From Erysipelotrichaceae bacterium (GTDB lineage Bacteria; Bacillota_I; Bacilli_A; Erysipelotrichales; Erysipelotrichaceae), in the NCBI GenBank assembly GCA_024684175.1, contig JAIKXJ010000063.1, forward strand, positions 62,001-126,000: 64,000 bases of DNA, written 5' to 3'. Both the position numbers and the translations under genes were made by a program. The notes under the pieces are model-generated. The model saw only the letters and a list, made by a program, of their open reading frames with translations, did not search any database and was not told the DNA's origin. Each line of letters begins with the position of its first letter. Position 1 is the first letter of the stretch. Positions 44,611-53,246 of this stretch are shown here, in pieces.

Positions 44611-46503
44611 CTATTGCTTGGATATAGCACCAAACTTACATGTAGCGATACATGCACCGCACTTGACACACTGAGCGGTATCGATATACATTGCCGGAAG
44701 TTTCTTACCCGGAGCGATGTATTGCGGAGTGATATGATGGATCGCATCAGCCGGACAGCCCTTCGCACACATCTGGCAGCCGAAGCACTTGTCTTTGTTG
44801 ATGACATAGGACATGAGCTTCTTACAGACATGCGCCGGACATTTCTTATCGACGATATGAGCGATGTATTCATCCTTGAAGGAAGCCATCGTGGAAAGGA
44901 TCGGGTTCGGTGCTGTTTGGCCCAGACCGCAGAGCGAATTGGTCTTGACGTTGTTGGCCAGTTCGTTCAATGCATCGAGATCTTCCAGAGTGCCGTTGCC
45001 TTCGGTGATCTTCGTCAGGATCTCCAGCATCCTCTTGGTACCGATACGGCATGGCGAACATTTGCCGCAGGATTCATCACAGATGAATTCCATGTAGAAC
45101 TTGGCAACATCGACCATACAGTTGTCTTCGTCCATGACGATGGCACCGCCGGAACCCATCATGGAACCGGCAGCGATCAGGTTGTCGTAATCGATCGGCG
45201 TATCGAGGTTCTTTGCCGTCAGACAGCCGCCGGAAGGACCGCCGGTCTGGATCGCTTTGAACTCTTTGCCGTTCGGAATGCCGCCGCCGATCTCATAGAT
45301 CAGTTCGTGCAGCGTCGTGCCCATCGGAACTTCGACAAGACCGACATTGTTGATCTTGCCGCCGAGCGCGAAGACTTTCGTTCCCTTGGATCTTTCTGTA
45401 CCGACGGAAGCAAATTTTGCCGCGCCTTCTCTCAGAATGAACGGAACGTTGGCAAGGGTCTCGACGTTATTGACGCAAGTCGGACAGCCCCAAAGACCTT
45501 TGACAGCCGGGAACGGCGGTCTGGGTCTAGGCATACCGCGCTTGCCTTCGATGGAGTTGAGCAACGCTGTCTCTTCACCGCAGACGAAAGCTCCGGCACC
45601 GAGACGGATATGGACACGGAAGCTGAAGTCCGTACCCAGGATGTTATCACCTAAAAGTCCGACATCTTCCATTGCCTTGATCGCCAGTTTCAGACGATGG
45701 ACAGCGATCGGATACTCGGCTCTGACATAGAAATAACCGTTCTGTGCGCCGATCGCATAACCGCCGATCATCATACCTTCGATGACGGCAAACGGATTGC
45801 CTTCCAGGATCGAACGGTCCATGAATGCACCCGGGTCACCTTCGTCACCGTTGCAGACCAGATATTTCGGGCCTTCGACATCCGGAACGAACGACCACTT
45901 ACGGCCGGTCGGGAAACCTGCGCCGCCTCTGCCGCGGAGACCGGAATCCAGGACTTTCTGGATGACGGCTTTTCTGTCCATCTTCAAAGCTTTAGCCAGA
46001 CCCTTGAAAGCCTCTGCACCTAAAGCCTCTTCGATGTTCTCCGGATCGATCGCACCGCAACCGTGCAGAGCGATCCTCATTTGTTTCTTATAGAATTCGA
46101 TGTCGTCCTGCTTGGAGACTTTTTCCTTCGTCTGAGGATCGACATAGAGCAGACGGTCGACGATCTCGTTGTTGATCAGATCTTTTTCAACGATCTCTTC
46201 GACATCTTCGATCTTGACCATTCTGTATAACGTATCTTCCGGGAAGATCTTCACGAAAGGACCCTGGGAACAGAAACCGAAACAGCCGACCTGGTTGACG
46301 GTGACTTTTTCATCCAGTCCTCTTTCCTTGATCACTTCGCAGAAACGTTCTCTGATCTTGTCGGAATGTGAAGAAAGACAGCCGGTACCGCCGCAAAGCA
46401 CGACGTGACGCTTTCCGTCATTTCCGGAGAACTTGTCGTCCATACACTTGGTACAGACGGCCTGCTTAGCTTCCAGTTCTTCAAAAGAGCGGATCTTTTC
46501 CAT
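44611..46503 (-). CDS. hydB: Bifurcating hydrogenase subunit HydB (NuoF-like, NADH/FMN)
   Basis: Diaphorase subunit. N-terminal thioredoxin-like 2Fe-2S domain (residues ~30-120, CGGTGCLSSHS and QVGCFGFCSQGP), NuoF core with GRGGAGFPTGRKW and CNGDEGDPGAFMDR (NADH and FMN sites), 4Fe-4S motif ESCGKCSPCRIG, and C-terminal tandem 4Fe-4S ferredoxin motifs (CFGCQMCAKGCP, CVKCGACIATC). 630 residues. 12 bp before hydA. Confidence 0.95.
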   Translation of the reverse strand: MEKIRSFEELEAKQAVCTKCMDDKFSGNDGKRHVVLCGGTGCLSSHSDKIRERFCEVIKERGLDEKVTVNQVGCFGFCSQGPFVKIFPEDTLYRMVKIEDVEEIVEKDLINNEIVDRLLYVDPQTKEKVSKQDDIEFYKKQMRIALHGCGAIDPENIEEALGAEAFKGLAKALKMDRKAVIQKVLDSGLRGRGGAGFPTGRKWSFVPDVEGPKYLVCNGDEGDPGAFMDRSILEGNPFAVIEGMMIGGYAIGAQNGYFYVRAEYPIAVHRLKLAIKAMEDVGLLGDNILGTDFSFRVHIRLGAGAFVCGEETALLNSIEGKRGMPRPRPPFPAVKGLWGCPTCVNNVETLANVPFILREGAAKFASVGTERSKGTKVFALGGKINNVGLVEVPMGTTLHELIYEIGGGIPNGKEFKAIQTGGPSGGCLTAKNLDTPIDYDNLIAAGSMMGSGGAIVMDEDNCMVDVAKFYMEFICDESCGKCSPCRIGTKRMLEILTKITEGNGTLEDLDALNELANNVKTNSLCGLGQTAPNPILSTMASFKDEYIAHIVDKKCPAHVCKKLMSYVINKDKCFGCQMCAKGCPADAIHHITPQYIAPGKKLPAMYIDTAQCVKCGACIATCKFGAISKQ

Positions 46504-46505
46504 AT

Positions 46506-46991
46506 CTACGCGACACCCCCGTTTTTATATTTCTCGATCAGACCTGAGACCTGGTCAACGGACATCTTCGGATAGACCGTACCGTTGATCTGAACAGCCG
46601 GAGCGATACCGCAGGCACCGATGCATCTTAAAGCATCCAATGTGAACAGACCGTCCTCTGAAGTTTCGCCCGGTTTGATCCCGAGGATCTCGGAGAACTT
46701 GTCGATGACCTGCTGAGCGCCTTTGACATAGCAGGCTGTACCCAGACAGCAGCCAATGACGTTCTTCCCTTTCGGCTTCAAAGAGAAGAAGGAATAGAAT
46801 GTGACGACTCCGTAGATCTCGGCAACACTGATACCTGTTTTTTCAGATACGAGTTCCTGGACCTCAAGAGGAATATAGCCATATTCCTTCTGGATGTCAC
46901 TCAAGATCATCATCAGCGGTGTTTCTTCGTCTTTATAACGATCGCAGATCTCCGTGATCTGTTTCACCGCTGCTTCCTGCAAATGAACCAT
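46506..46991 (-). CDS. hydC: Bifurcating hydrogenase subunit HydC (NuoE-like)
   Basis: Thioredoxin-like 2Fe-2S subunit with ligands in CCLGTACYVKG and CIGACGIAP, and the NuoE-typical EYGYIPLEVQELVSEKTG. 161 residues. SD AGGAGG. First gene of hydCBA; 2 bp separate it from hydB. Confidence 0.95.
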   Translation of the reverse strand: MVHLQEAAVKQITEICDRYKDEETPLMMILSDIQKEYGYIPLEVQELVSEKTGISVAEIYGVVTFYSFFSLKPKGKNVIGCCLGTACYVKGAQQVIDKFSEILGIKPGETSEDGLFTLDALRCIGACGIAPAVQINGTVYPKMSVDQVSGLIEKYKNGGVA

Positions 46992-47056
46992 AATGTAATC
47001 CTCCTACAAAATAAAACAATATAAAAAACAATTTTTATATTTCGATCTACATATGA

Positions 47057-47093
47057 ATTATACCAACGTTTCAAATAGTTAGTAAAGACTAAC
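47057..47093 (-). promoter_or_regulatory. hydCBA promoter with overlapping palindrome
   Basis: Extended -10 TGGTATAAT (hexamer at 47057-47062) about 66 nt before hydC. The expected -35 position (TTACTA, 47080-47085) lies inside a perfect inverted repeat GTTAGT-AAAG-ACTAAC (47078-47093), which could be the site of a repressor. It is not a Rex-type site by eye. The leader is AT-rich. Confidence 0.55.
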
Positions 47094-47129
47094 CAAAGGG
47101 ATGAATAAAATGAAAAATATGTAAAAATG

Positions 47130-47993
47130 TTAGCTCAGTATTCTTTTTTTGAGATGTTCATCAAAGCTGTGGAAAAAACGGTCCGCGAGCCATGGGTAAA
47201 GCCGCAGGTCGAAGACCTCCATACTGCCGGTCTTCAAAGCTTCATCGGCCAGATGGCCGTGCAGCCAGACACCGTCTTTCACCGCCTGGTACGGGTCTTC
47301 GTACAAGGAACAGAGCCCCGCGATCATCCCGGTCAGGATATCGCCGCTTCCCGCTCTGGCAAGTGAGGGATTGCCGCTGTGATTGACATAGACTTCCCCT
47401 TTCGGATCGATCACCAGGGTCTCAGGCCCTTTCAAGACCAAGATGACATGGTGCTCACGGGCATAATTCACGGCGAGAGTCATCTTATCTTCTTCGATCT
47501 CTTTGACCGGTCTTCGGCAAAGCGCGGAAAATTCGCCCATGTGGGGTGTCAGGATCAGTGTTTTGCCTTCGTTATATAGTTCGGGATCTTGTGCCAGTAT
47601 GCGCAATCCTGCCGCATCGATGATCAAAGGGACATCGCAAAGGCCGATCAGATCCTTCAGATAGTTTTCTTTATAAGCAAGATCGTCACAGCCCGAGCCG
47701 AAAGCGGCCGCTTTGACTTTACGCAAGACTATATCCTTGAAGAAGTCTCTGTCTTCAGGATCGTAAGGATGATAGACGGCGCTCGGTTCGTTTCCCGCCA
47801 CGATCGGATAGATCGTCTCGGGCAGATAGGAATGGATGTAAGAAGCTCCGGCGCTCCTTGCCCCCAGCAGATTGAACAACGCTGCGCCGGCCATGCCATA
47901 CGAACCGGAAACAAAAGAAACGACCCCGTTGTCATATTTGTTGGAATCCGTCTTTCTGATTGGATAATGAGAGAAAAACTCTTCTTTGTTCAT
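47130..47993 (-). CDS. nnrD: ADP-dependent NAD(P)H-hydrate dehydratase
   Basis: Repairs hydrated NAD(P)H. Ribokinase-like fold: SGSYGMAGAALFNLLGARSAGA, LTPHMGEFSALC, and NPSLARAGSGDILTGMIAGL with the catalytic Asp. 287 residues; stand-alone, without the fused epimerase (NnrE) domain seen in many bacteria. Next to the NADH-dependent hydrogenase, with its own promoter; -10 TAAAAT ends 6 nt before the ATG and there is no SD. Confidence 0.93.
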   Translation of the reverse strand: MNKEEFFSHYPIRKTDSNKYDNGVVSFVSGSYGMAGAALFNLLGARSAGASYIHSYLPETIYPIVAGNEPSAVYHPYDPEDRDFFKDIVLRKVKAAAFGSGCDDLAYKENYLKDLIGLCDVPLIIDAAGLRILAQDPELYNEGKTLILTPHMGEFSALCRRPVKEIEEDKMTLAVNYAREHHVILVLKGPETLVIDPKGEVYVNHSGNPSLARAGSGDILTGMIAGLCSLYEDPYQAVKDGVWLHGHLADEALKTGSMEVFDLRLYPWLADRFFHSFDEHLKKRILS

Positions 47994-47999
47994 ATTTCC

Positions 48000-48005
48000 A
48001 TTTTA
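48000..48005 (-). promoter_or_regulatory. -10 box of nnrD (leaderless)
   Basis: TAAAAT on the minus strand followed by 6 nt and the nnrD ATG; no SD is present. No clear -35. Confidence 0.45.
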
Positions 48006-48112
48006 TGACATTTCCCGATACCGAAGACAGGATTCCCTCATCAACAAGGACGGACACATAAAAATATGATCGTTTTGTGATAAAAAGAAAAAGAAAAACG
48101 GGTACTTTGTTA

Positions 48113-48118
48113 TATACT
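48113..48118 (+). promoter_or_regulatory. -10 box of the DUF1846 gene (leaderless)
   Basis: TATACT, 7 nt before the ATG at 48126, in the shared context ACTTTGTTwTATACT also seen before rnhC. No SD. An A-rich tract lies upstream. Confidence 0.55.
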
Positions 48119-48125
48119 TAAAACT

Positions 48126-49604
48126 ATGAAAAAGATCGGATTTGACAACAAAAAGTACATCAGACTGCAATCTCAGAACATCAGAAAAAGAGTCTCCCGG
48201 TTCAACAAGCTGTATCTGGAATTCGGCGGAAAGCTCTTTGACGACAACCATGCATCGAGAGTCTTGCCGGGATTCGAACCGGATTCCAAGATCAAGATGC
48301 TGCTGAAACTCAAAGACAAAGTCGAAATGGTCCTGGTCATCAATGCCAACGACATCGAGAAAAACAAGATGCGTTCCGACCTGGGCATCACCTACTCGCA
48401 GGATCTTTTGCGGCTCATCGACTCCTTCAACATGGTCGATCTGCAGATCGGCGGTGTGGTCATCACTCACTTCAACAAACAGAACGAAGCGATCCGTCTG
48501 AGAAAAAGTCTGGAAAAATCCAAGATCAAAGTCGCATACCATTATGCGATCGATAACTATCCCAACAATGTCGATCTGATCCTCTCCGACAACGGTTTCG
48601 GCAAGAACGAATACCTGGAAACGACAAGAGAGATCATCGTCGTCACCGCCCCGGGTCCGGGATCCGGCAAAATGGCGACCTGTCTGTCACAGATGTACCA
48701 CGACAACAAGCGCGGATTAAAATCCGGCTATGCTAAATTCGAGACCTTCCCGATCTGGAACCTGCCGCTGAACCATCCAGTCAATCTGGCCTATGAAGCG
48801 GCAACGATCGATCTTTCCGATGTCAACATGATCGACCCGTTCCATCTGGAAGCTTATAAAAAGATCGCGATCAACTACAACCGCGACGTTGAAGTCTTCC
48901 CTGTCCTCAATGACCTTCTGGTCAAAGTCATGGGCAGACAGATCTATAAATCACCGACGGACATGGGCGTCAATATGGTCGGCAACTGCATCAGCGATGA
49001 CGAGGTCTGCCAGAAGGCCGCCAAAGAAGAGATCATCCGCCGCTATTTCGATGCGGAGATCGAGGTCAGAAAAGACAATCTTCCGGAAGATGTCCTGTTC
49101 AAGATGGAGACCATCATGAATAAAGCGGGCGTCACCAAAGCCGACCGTCTGGTCGCCGTCAAAGCCAATGAGCTGGCCAAGAAGACCGGAGAGCCGGCAG
49201 TCGCCATCGAGCTCGACGGACAGATCATCACCGGCAAGACATCCAAACTGATGGGAGCTTCCGCCGCCGCCTTGCTCAACGCCATGAAGATCGCCGGCAA
49301 TATCCCGGATGTCCACCTTCTTTCCGAACGCGTGCTGCAGCCGATACAGGAGCTCAAGACCGAATACCTCCACGGGCACAATCCGCGTCTTCATACCGAT
49401 GAAGTCCTGATCGCCCTGGCCGTCGATTCGATTACCTCCGATATCTGCGACAAGGCTTTGAAATCACTCAGCAAGCTGGAAGGCTGCGATGTTCATTCCT
49501 CCGTCTTGCTTTCGCAAGTCGATGTCAACGTATTTAAAAAGTTAGGCATGCGCCTAACCATGGATCCGATCTACCAGACCAAGAAGCTGTATCACGCAAA
49601 GTGA
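48126..49604 (+). CDS. DUF1846 (UPF0371) family protein
   Basis: A 492-residue cytoplasmic protein of the widely conserved DUF1846/UPF0371 family, whose function is not established to my knowledge. Recognisable stretches: KYIRLQSQNIRKRVSRF near residue 10, a nucleotide-binding-like TAPGPGSGKMATCLSQMYHD near 178, and the second half with TGKTSKLMGASAAALLNA. The glycine-rich loop suggests phosphate or nucleotide binding (inference). Single-gene unit; its last 13 bp overlap the convergent nth gene. Confidence 0.85.
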   Translation: MKKIGFDNKKYIRLQSQNIRKRVSRFNKLYLEFGGKLFDDNHASRVLPGFEPDSKIKMLLKLKDKVEMVLVINANDIEKNKMRSDLGITYSQDLLRLIDSFNMVDLQIGGVVITHFNKQNEAIRLRKSLEKSKIKVAYHYAIDNYPNNVDLILSDNGFGKNEYLETTREIIVVTAPGPGSGKMATCLSQMYHDNKRGLKSGYAKFETFPIWNLPLNHPVNLAYEAATIDLSDVNMIDPFHLEAYKKIAINYNRDVEVFPVLNDLLVKVMGRQIYKSPTDMGVNMVGNCISDDEVCQKAAKEEIIRRYFDAEIEVRKDNLPEDVLFKMETIMNKAGVTKADRLVAVKANELAKKTGEPAVAIELDGQIITGKTSKLMGASAAALLNAMKIAGNIPDVHLLSERVLQPIQELKTEYLHGHNPRLHTDEVLIALAVDSITSDICDKALKSLSKLEGCDVHSSVLLSQVDVNVFKKLGMRLTMDPIYQTKKLYHAK

Positions 49605-50212
49605 TTGCAGAGGTCTTTCAGAGGACAGTCCGTACAATCCGGCTTGGCCGCCTTGCACTTATATCTGCCGAAAAATATGAACTGATGATGAAGCTTCCCC
49701 CACTTCTCTCTGGGGAAATACGTCATCAGTTTTTCTTCGATCGAACGTACATCATCATTCTCTTCAGCGATCTTCAGACGCTTTGAAACTCTTGCGACAT
49801 GGGTATCGACCGCAAATGCCGGTACATCGAAACAGTTGCTCAGGATGACGTTTGCCGTTTTTCTGCCGACCCCGGGCAAAGACTCGAGATCTTCTCTGTC
49901 CTGCGGGACCTTTCCCTCATAAAAATCACAGAGTACTTTGGAAAGCTTGATGATGTTGACCGCCTTGTTGTGATACAAACCGATCGGACGGATAATGGCC
50001 TCCACATCGCTCAGTTCCGCATCTGCCAGGGCATAGGCGTCCGGATAGCGCTCAAACAGCAGCGGCGTCACGGAATTGACCCGTTCATCCGTCGTCTGTG
50101 CGGAAAGCACGACAGCGATCAAAAGTTCGAAATCCGACCTGTGATCCAATTCGCACCTGGCATCCGGAAATAAGATGTCCAGGGATCTCATGATCCTGTC
50201 ACTGTTTGACAT
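49592..50212 (-). CDS. nth: Endonuclease III
   Basis: DNA glycosylase/AP lyase for oxidised pyrimidines. Helix-hairpin-helix and catalytic region LPGVGRKTANVILS and AFAVDTHVARVSKRL (Lys and Asp of the HhH-GPD family). C-terminal 4Fe-4S cluster with Cys spacing 6-2-5 (CKAAKPDCTDCPLKDLC). 206 residues. The SD GGGAG lies within dnaD, which overlaps by 14 bp. Last gene of the parE operon. Confidence 0.96.
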   Translation of the reverse strand: MSNSDRIMRSLDILFPDARCELDHRSDFELLIAVVLSAQTTDERVNSVTPLLFERYPDAYALADAELSDVEAIIRPIGLYHNKAVNIIKLSKVLCDFYEGKVPQDREDLESLPGVGRKTANVILSNCFDVPAFAVDTHVARVSKRLKIAEENDDVRSIEEKLMTYFPREKWGKLHHQFIFFGRYKCKAAKPDCTDCPLKDLCNHFA

Positions 50213-50699
50213 TGCGTAAGACTCCCTCGATGTAAGCCATCTTCACTTTTCTCTGTGCCTCCGAGATGCGCAAAGCTTCGATGAACTGCTTCTGACCGTA
50301 TTCCTCGATCAGGTCGTTCATCTTCTGCAGCTCGTTTGGTGATAACGGCCGGCCGAAGACATCTTCCGTCGTATCGTAGAGGTCCTTGTTTTCGGCGATC
50401 TCATACTTTTCCGGATCGAATTCAAAGATGTTTTCGATGTCGAAGACCAGTCCCTTGGAATTGGTCGAAAGCTTCAGATAATGTTTGGATACCAAAGAAG
50501 CGATGATCGTATCGATCTGTTTGACGTTCAATGACAGCTTTTTCGTCAGATAATCATAGGAGATCGGCCGTCTAGCCGACTTGCATAAGTCGATCAGCAG
50601 CAGCAAAAGCGTCTCTTCGCTGTTCAAAGAAAGTTTGTCGAAATTTTCCAGGATCCAGTTTTTCCGGTCAAAATAAGATTCTTTATACCACTTTTTCAT
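50199..50699 (-). CDS. dnaD: DnaD domain protein
   Basis: Primosome loading factor. N-terminal winged helix (residues ~10-95) and C-terminal DnaD domain (LSPNELQKMNDLIEEYG ... KMAYIEGVLRNV, close to the YIxxILxNW motif). 166 residues, shorter than B. subtilis DnaD (~232). Start at ATG 50699 with GAGG upstream; the frame is open to 51152, but that part only mirrors mtnN in another frame. Paired with nth as in Bacillus. Confidence 0.85.
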   Translation of the reverse strand: MKKWYKESYFDRKNWILENFDKLSLNSEETLLLLLIDLCKSARRPISYDYLTKKLSLNVKQIDTIIASLVSKHYLKLSTNSKGLVFDIENIFEFDPEKYEIAENKDLYDTTEDVFGRPLSPNELQKMNDLIEEYGQKQFIEALRISEAQRKVKMAYIEGVLRNVKQ

Positions 50700-51402
50700 C
50701 GCCGAACCTCTTGATGATCTGTTTACAGACCTTCGCAGCGCTCTCGCAGACCATATCGAGATTGAAATCGAACTGCTTGAAATTTCCTTGAATGAGCGTC
50801 TCGTCGGAGATCGAACGGATGATAGCGACCGGGGTTTCAAACGCATACGCAGCACCGGCGACCGCACAGCCTTCCATCTCACCGCACAAAGCATCCGGGA
50901 AGTACTTCCTGATCTCTTTGACCTGAGACTTCTTATAGATGAATTCATCGGCGGAAACGATGTTGCCGATGTGGATCTTCTGTTTTCCCCTGATCTTCTT
51001 CGCGATCCGGGTGACCGAGTGCTCACACAGGAAGGAACAGGTCGGATCTTCGATGTTCCGCTTCCAGCCCGGGACATCCACACGCCAGTTGGCAACGCGG
51101 TCGGCGACCACGATGTCATTGACATGGACATCCTCATTGAGCGAACCGGCACAGCCCAGATTGATCAGAAGTTCCGGCTTGAACTTTTCGATCATCAGCA
51201 TCGTCGACATCACCGCATAGATCTCGCCGATCCCGCATCTGCTCAAAACGACTTCCTTGCCTTCCAGTGTCCCTTTGTAATACTCGTTGTCCAGTTCTTT
51301 CCCAAGGTATAAAAGCCGCTTCCCCTTGACGACCTTGACATCTTTCATCATCTTCAGAAGCGCATCACGCTCTTGCTTCATTGCACAGATCACAGCTATC
51401 AT
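50683..51402 (-). CDS. mtnN: 5'-methylthioadenosine/S-adenosylhomocysteine nucleosidase
   Basis: Splits MTA and SAH. Family motifs: MIAVICAMKQERDAL, INLGCAGSLNEDVHVNDIVV, GEMEGCAVAGAAY (ribose-binding Glu) and SDE (catalytic Asp). 239 residues. 4-bp overlap with the methyltransferase gene upstream, which would produce its substrate SAH; 17-bp overlap with dnaD. Confidence 0.93.
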   Translation of the reverse strand: MIAVICAMKQERDALLKMMKDVKVVKGKRLLYLGKELDNEYYKGTLEGKEVVLSRCGIGEIYAVMSTMLMIEKFKPELLINLGCAGSLNEDVHVNDIVVADRVANWRVDVPGWKRNIEDPTCSFLCEHSVTRIAKKIRGKQKIHIGNIVSADEFIYKKSQVKEIRKYFPDALCGEMEGCAVAGAAYAFETPVAIIRSISDETLIQGNFKQFDFNLDMVCESAAKVCKQIIKRFGDEKVV

Positions 51403-52100
51403 TTTTTGTACCCCACGATCAAAAGTTTTTCGTCTTCGATGAAATCGGGAATGACCCGGATCTCAAAAAGACTTTCCATATGTTTGACGATCGTTTCAAC
51501 GGAAAAGATGTTCTGGGAATGATTCTCCTGAATCATCCCTTCTTCCGTATAAAACGTGAAATGTTCGTGTAATGTCGCATCGTATTCATCGGAAGTGATG
51601 GTCCACTGATACGGCACCCCTTCCACGAAACCTTCTTCGATATACTGTTCTTTGAACTCATCGATCCTTTTTAAGGAATGCATGTCAAAGATCAGCCTGC
51701 CGCCCTTGTTCAGATGCATTGCCGCACAGGAAAAGAATCCGTCAAGTTCCTCTTCATAGAGATAATTGATCGAGTCACAGATGCACAAGACCAGATCAAA
51801 ACACTTATGAAGATCATAATCTGTCATGTTCAGCAGCAGATATTCGCCGTCGAAATTGGCTTTGGAAGCTTCTTTCATCTGTTCCGAGATATCCGACGCC
51901 GTGATTTCATATCCCTTTTCTTTTAAGATCTTCGCCATGACTCCGGAACCGGATGCCAGTTCCAAGACCGTACGGAACTTTTCTTCTTCGATATATTCCA
52001 GCCAAAGCGACAAAGCTTCTTCATCCTGAAGAAGCGCATCGTAATATCGGGCAAGAACTTCGTAGTTACTTACAGCTTTAGAGTTGGCAGATCCTTCCAT
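51399..52100 (-). CDS. yqeM: SAM-dependent methyltransferase (YqeM-like)
   Basis: Class I methyltransferase with the SAM-binding motif VLELASGSGVMAKIL near residue 46, then ITASDIS and LVLCICDSINYL. Called YqeM because it follows rsfS, as in B. subtilis; substrate unknown. 233 residues. Starts 31 bp inside rsfS. Confidence 0.85.
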   Translation of the reverse strand: MEGSANSKAVSNYEVLARYYDALLQDEEALSLWLEYIEEEKFRTVLELASGSGVMAKILKEKGYEITASDISEQMKEASKANFDGEYLLLNMTDYDLHKCFDLVLCICDSINYLYEEELDGFFSCAAMHLNKGGRLIFDMHSLKRIDEFKEQYIEEGFVEGVPYQWTITSDEYDATLHEHFTFYTEEGMIQENHSQNIFSVETIVKHMESLFEIRVIPDFIEDEKLLIVGYKK

Positions 52101-52402
52101 AATCCTTCCAGATTGTAGTATTCTCTTTCTCCGTCATAAAAGACGTGACAGACCACATCGTTGAGATCGATCAGCAGCCATTTGCTGGAATCGTCGATAT
52201 AACTGTGTTTGACCTCGTAGCCTTCTTTCAAAGCCTTGTCTTCCACATTCTCTATGATCGATCTGGCCATGCGGTAGTTGCGGGCAGATCCGATGATGAA
52301 ATAATCGACGAAAGGAGATGTCCCCCTGAAATCGATGATCTTAAGATCATCCGCCTGTTTTTCATCCATCGCATCATATGCCGTTTCCAATAAACTTTTC
52401 AT
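52070..52402 (-). CDS. rsfS: Ribosomal silencing factor RsfS
   Basis: Binds protein uL14 and blocks subunit joining when nutrients are low. 110 residues with typical DDLKIIDFRGTSPFVDYFII and SSKWLLIDLNDVVCHVF. Overlaps yqeK by 29 bp. Confidence 0.94.
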   Translation of the reverse strand: MKSLLETAYDAMDEKQADDLKIIDFRGTSPFVDYFIIGSARNYRMARSIIENVEDKALKEGYEVKHSYIDDSSKWLLIDLNDVVCHVFYDGEREYYNLEGLWKDLPTLKL

Positions 52403-52961
52403 TCTTTACTTCTCTTAAATACCTTTCAACATCCCAGTTGAGTTTTTCAAACGCCTTGTGCAGATCCTTCCTGGCGATCTTCACGACATCGTCGTCGATC
52501 CCCCGCAGAGGTTCCCGCTTATCGGCGATATATAAAATGACCGACAGAGCATCTCGGGAGAAGCAGATCGTATGATTGTAGATCGCATTCAGGATGTCCT
52601 TGTCGTGGAAATTCAGTTTTTCTTTGAGGAAATACTTCGCTGAGAAGGAATGCTTGCACGATTCCGGATAATTCAGTTTCTCCGGATCATAGTAACGCAG
52701 ATAAGCGTCGTGTTCTTCCTCGCTGAAGTATTTCGTCACATCATGTAAAAGGCCTGCGATATACGCTTTTTCGGGATCCACGTGATGGATCTCAGCCAGC
52801 TCTTCAGCCAGTTCGGCGACCGAAAGCGAATGCAGGTAACGCTTCTCTTTGATGTTTTTTCTGACCATGATCTTCAGCAGTTCCGGATCGTTCAGGATCT
52901 GTTTTCGCAGCTTATGATCATAGGACATGAAATCATTGAAACAGATGTCCTGCAGGTTCAT
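52374..52961 (-). CDS. yqeK: YqeK, HD-domain bis(5'-nucleosyl)-tetraphosphatase (symmetrical)
   Basis: HD phosphohydrolase; homologs hydrolyse Ap4A to ADP. Metal residues in KEKRYLHSLSVAELAEEL and AGLLHDVTKYFSEEE, then CKHSFSAKYFL and IYNHT. 195 residues. In B. subtilis nadD separates yqeI from yqeK; here the two overlap by 4 bp and nadD is missing. Confidence 0.92.
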   Translation of the reverse strand: MNLQDICFNDFMSYDHKLRKQILNDPELLKIMVRKNIKEKRYLHSLSVAELAEELAEIHHVDPEKAYIAGLLHDVTKYFSEEEHDAYLRYYDPEKLNYPESCKHSFSAKYFLKEKLNFHDKDILNAIYNHTICFSRDALSVILYIADKREPLRGIDDDVVKIARKDLHKAFEKLNWDVERYLREVKNEKFIGNGI

Positions 52962-53245
52962 GGAAGAGAGATCTTTCTTTCCTTGGACCTCTTATATAAG
53001 ACGAGCGTCTTGCCGATGGTCTGCACCAGTTCGCTGGACGTATTGGCACAAAGCTCGACGGCGATCTCATGCATATCGGTCTCGCAGGTCTTAAGGACGG
53101 ACACCTTGACCAGTTCCCTGGCCTTCAGTGCCTCTTTTACGGAGGTATACAGATTCTCATTCAAGCCGTCTTTGCCGATCTGAAAGATCGCTTTTTCGTT
53201 GACGGCCAGACTTCTCAGATAACGTTTTTGTTTTCCATTCAGCAT
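52958..53245 (-). CDS. yqeI: YhbY/YqeI family RNA-binding protein
   Basis: CRM-domain protein tied to ribosome assembly. MLNGKQKRYLRSLAVNEKAI is the usual family start, so I take the ATG at 53245, one base after the yqeH stop; in-frame ATGs at 53269 and 53314 lie inside yqeH. Contains IGKDGLNENLYTSV and TIGKTLVLYKR. 95 residues. Confidence 0.92.
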   Translation of the reverse strand: MLNGKQKRYLRSLAVNEKAIFQIGKDGLNENLYTSVKEALKARELVKVSVLKTCETDMHEIAVELCANTSSELVQTIGKTLVLYKRSKERKISLP

Positions 53246-53246
53246 A

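Noticed and set aside
47078..47093. Rex operator upstream of hydC
   Set aside because: GTTAGT-n4-ACTAAC does not fit the Rex consensus in sequence or spacing.
48003..48542. 179-residue minus-strand frame opposite the start of the DUF1846 gene
   Set aside because: Hydrophobic stretches arise from the A-rich leader read in antisense; it overlaps both divergent promoters and the conserved DUF1846 N-terminus.
50700..51152. N-terminal extension of dnaD (Arg/Ser-rich, 151 residues)
   Set aside because: It is mtnN read in another frame; the real dnaD start at 50699 has an SD and gives a normal winged-helix N-terminus.
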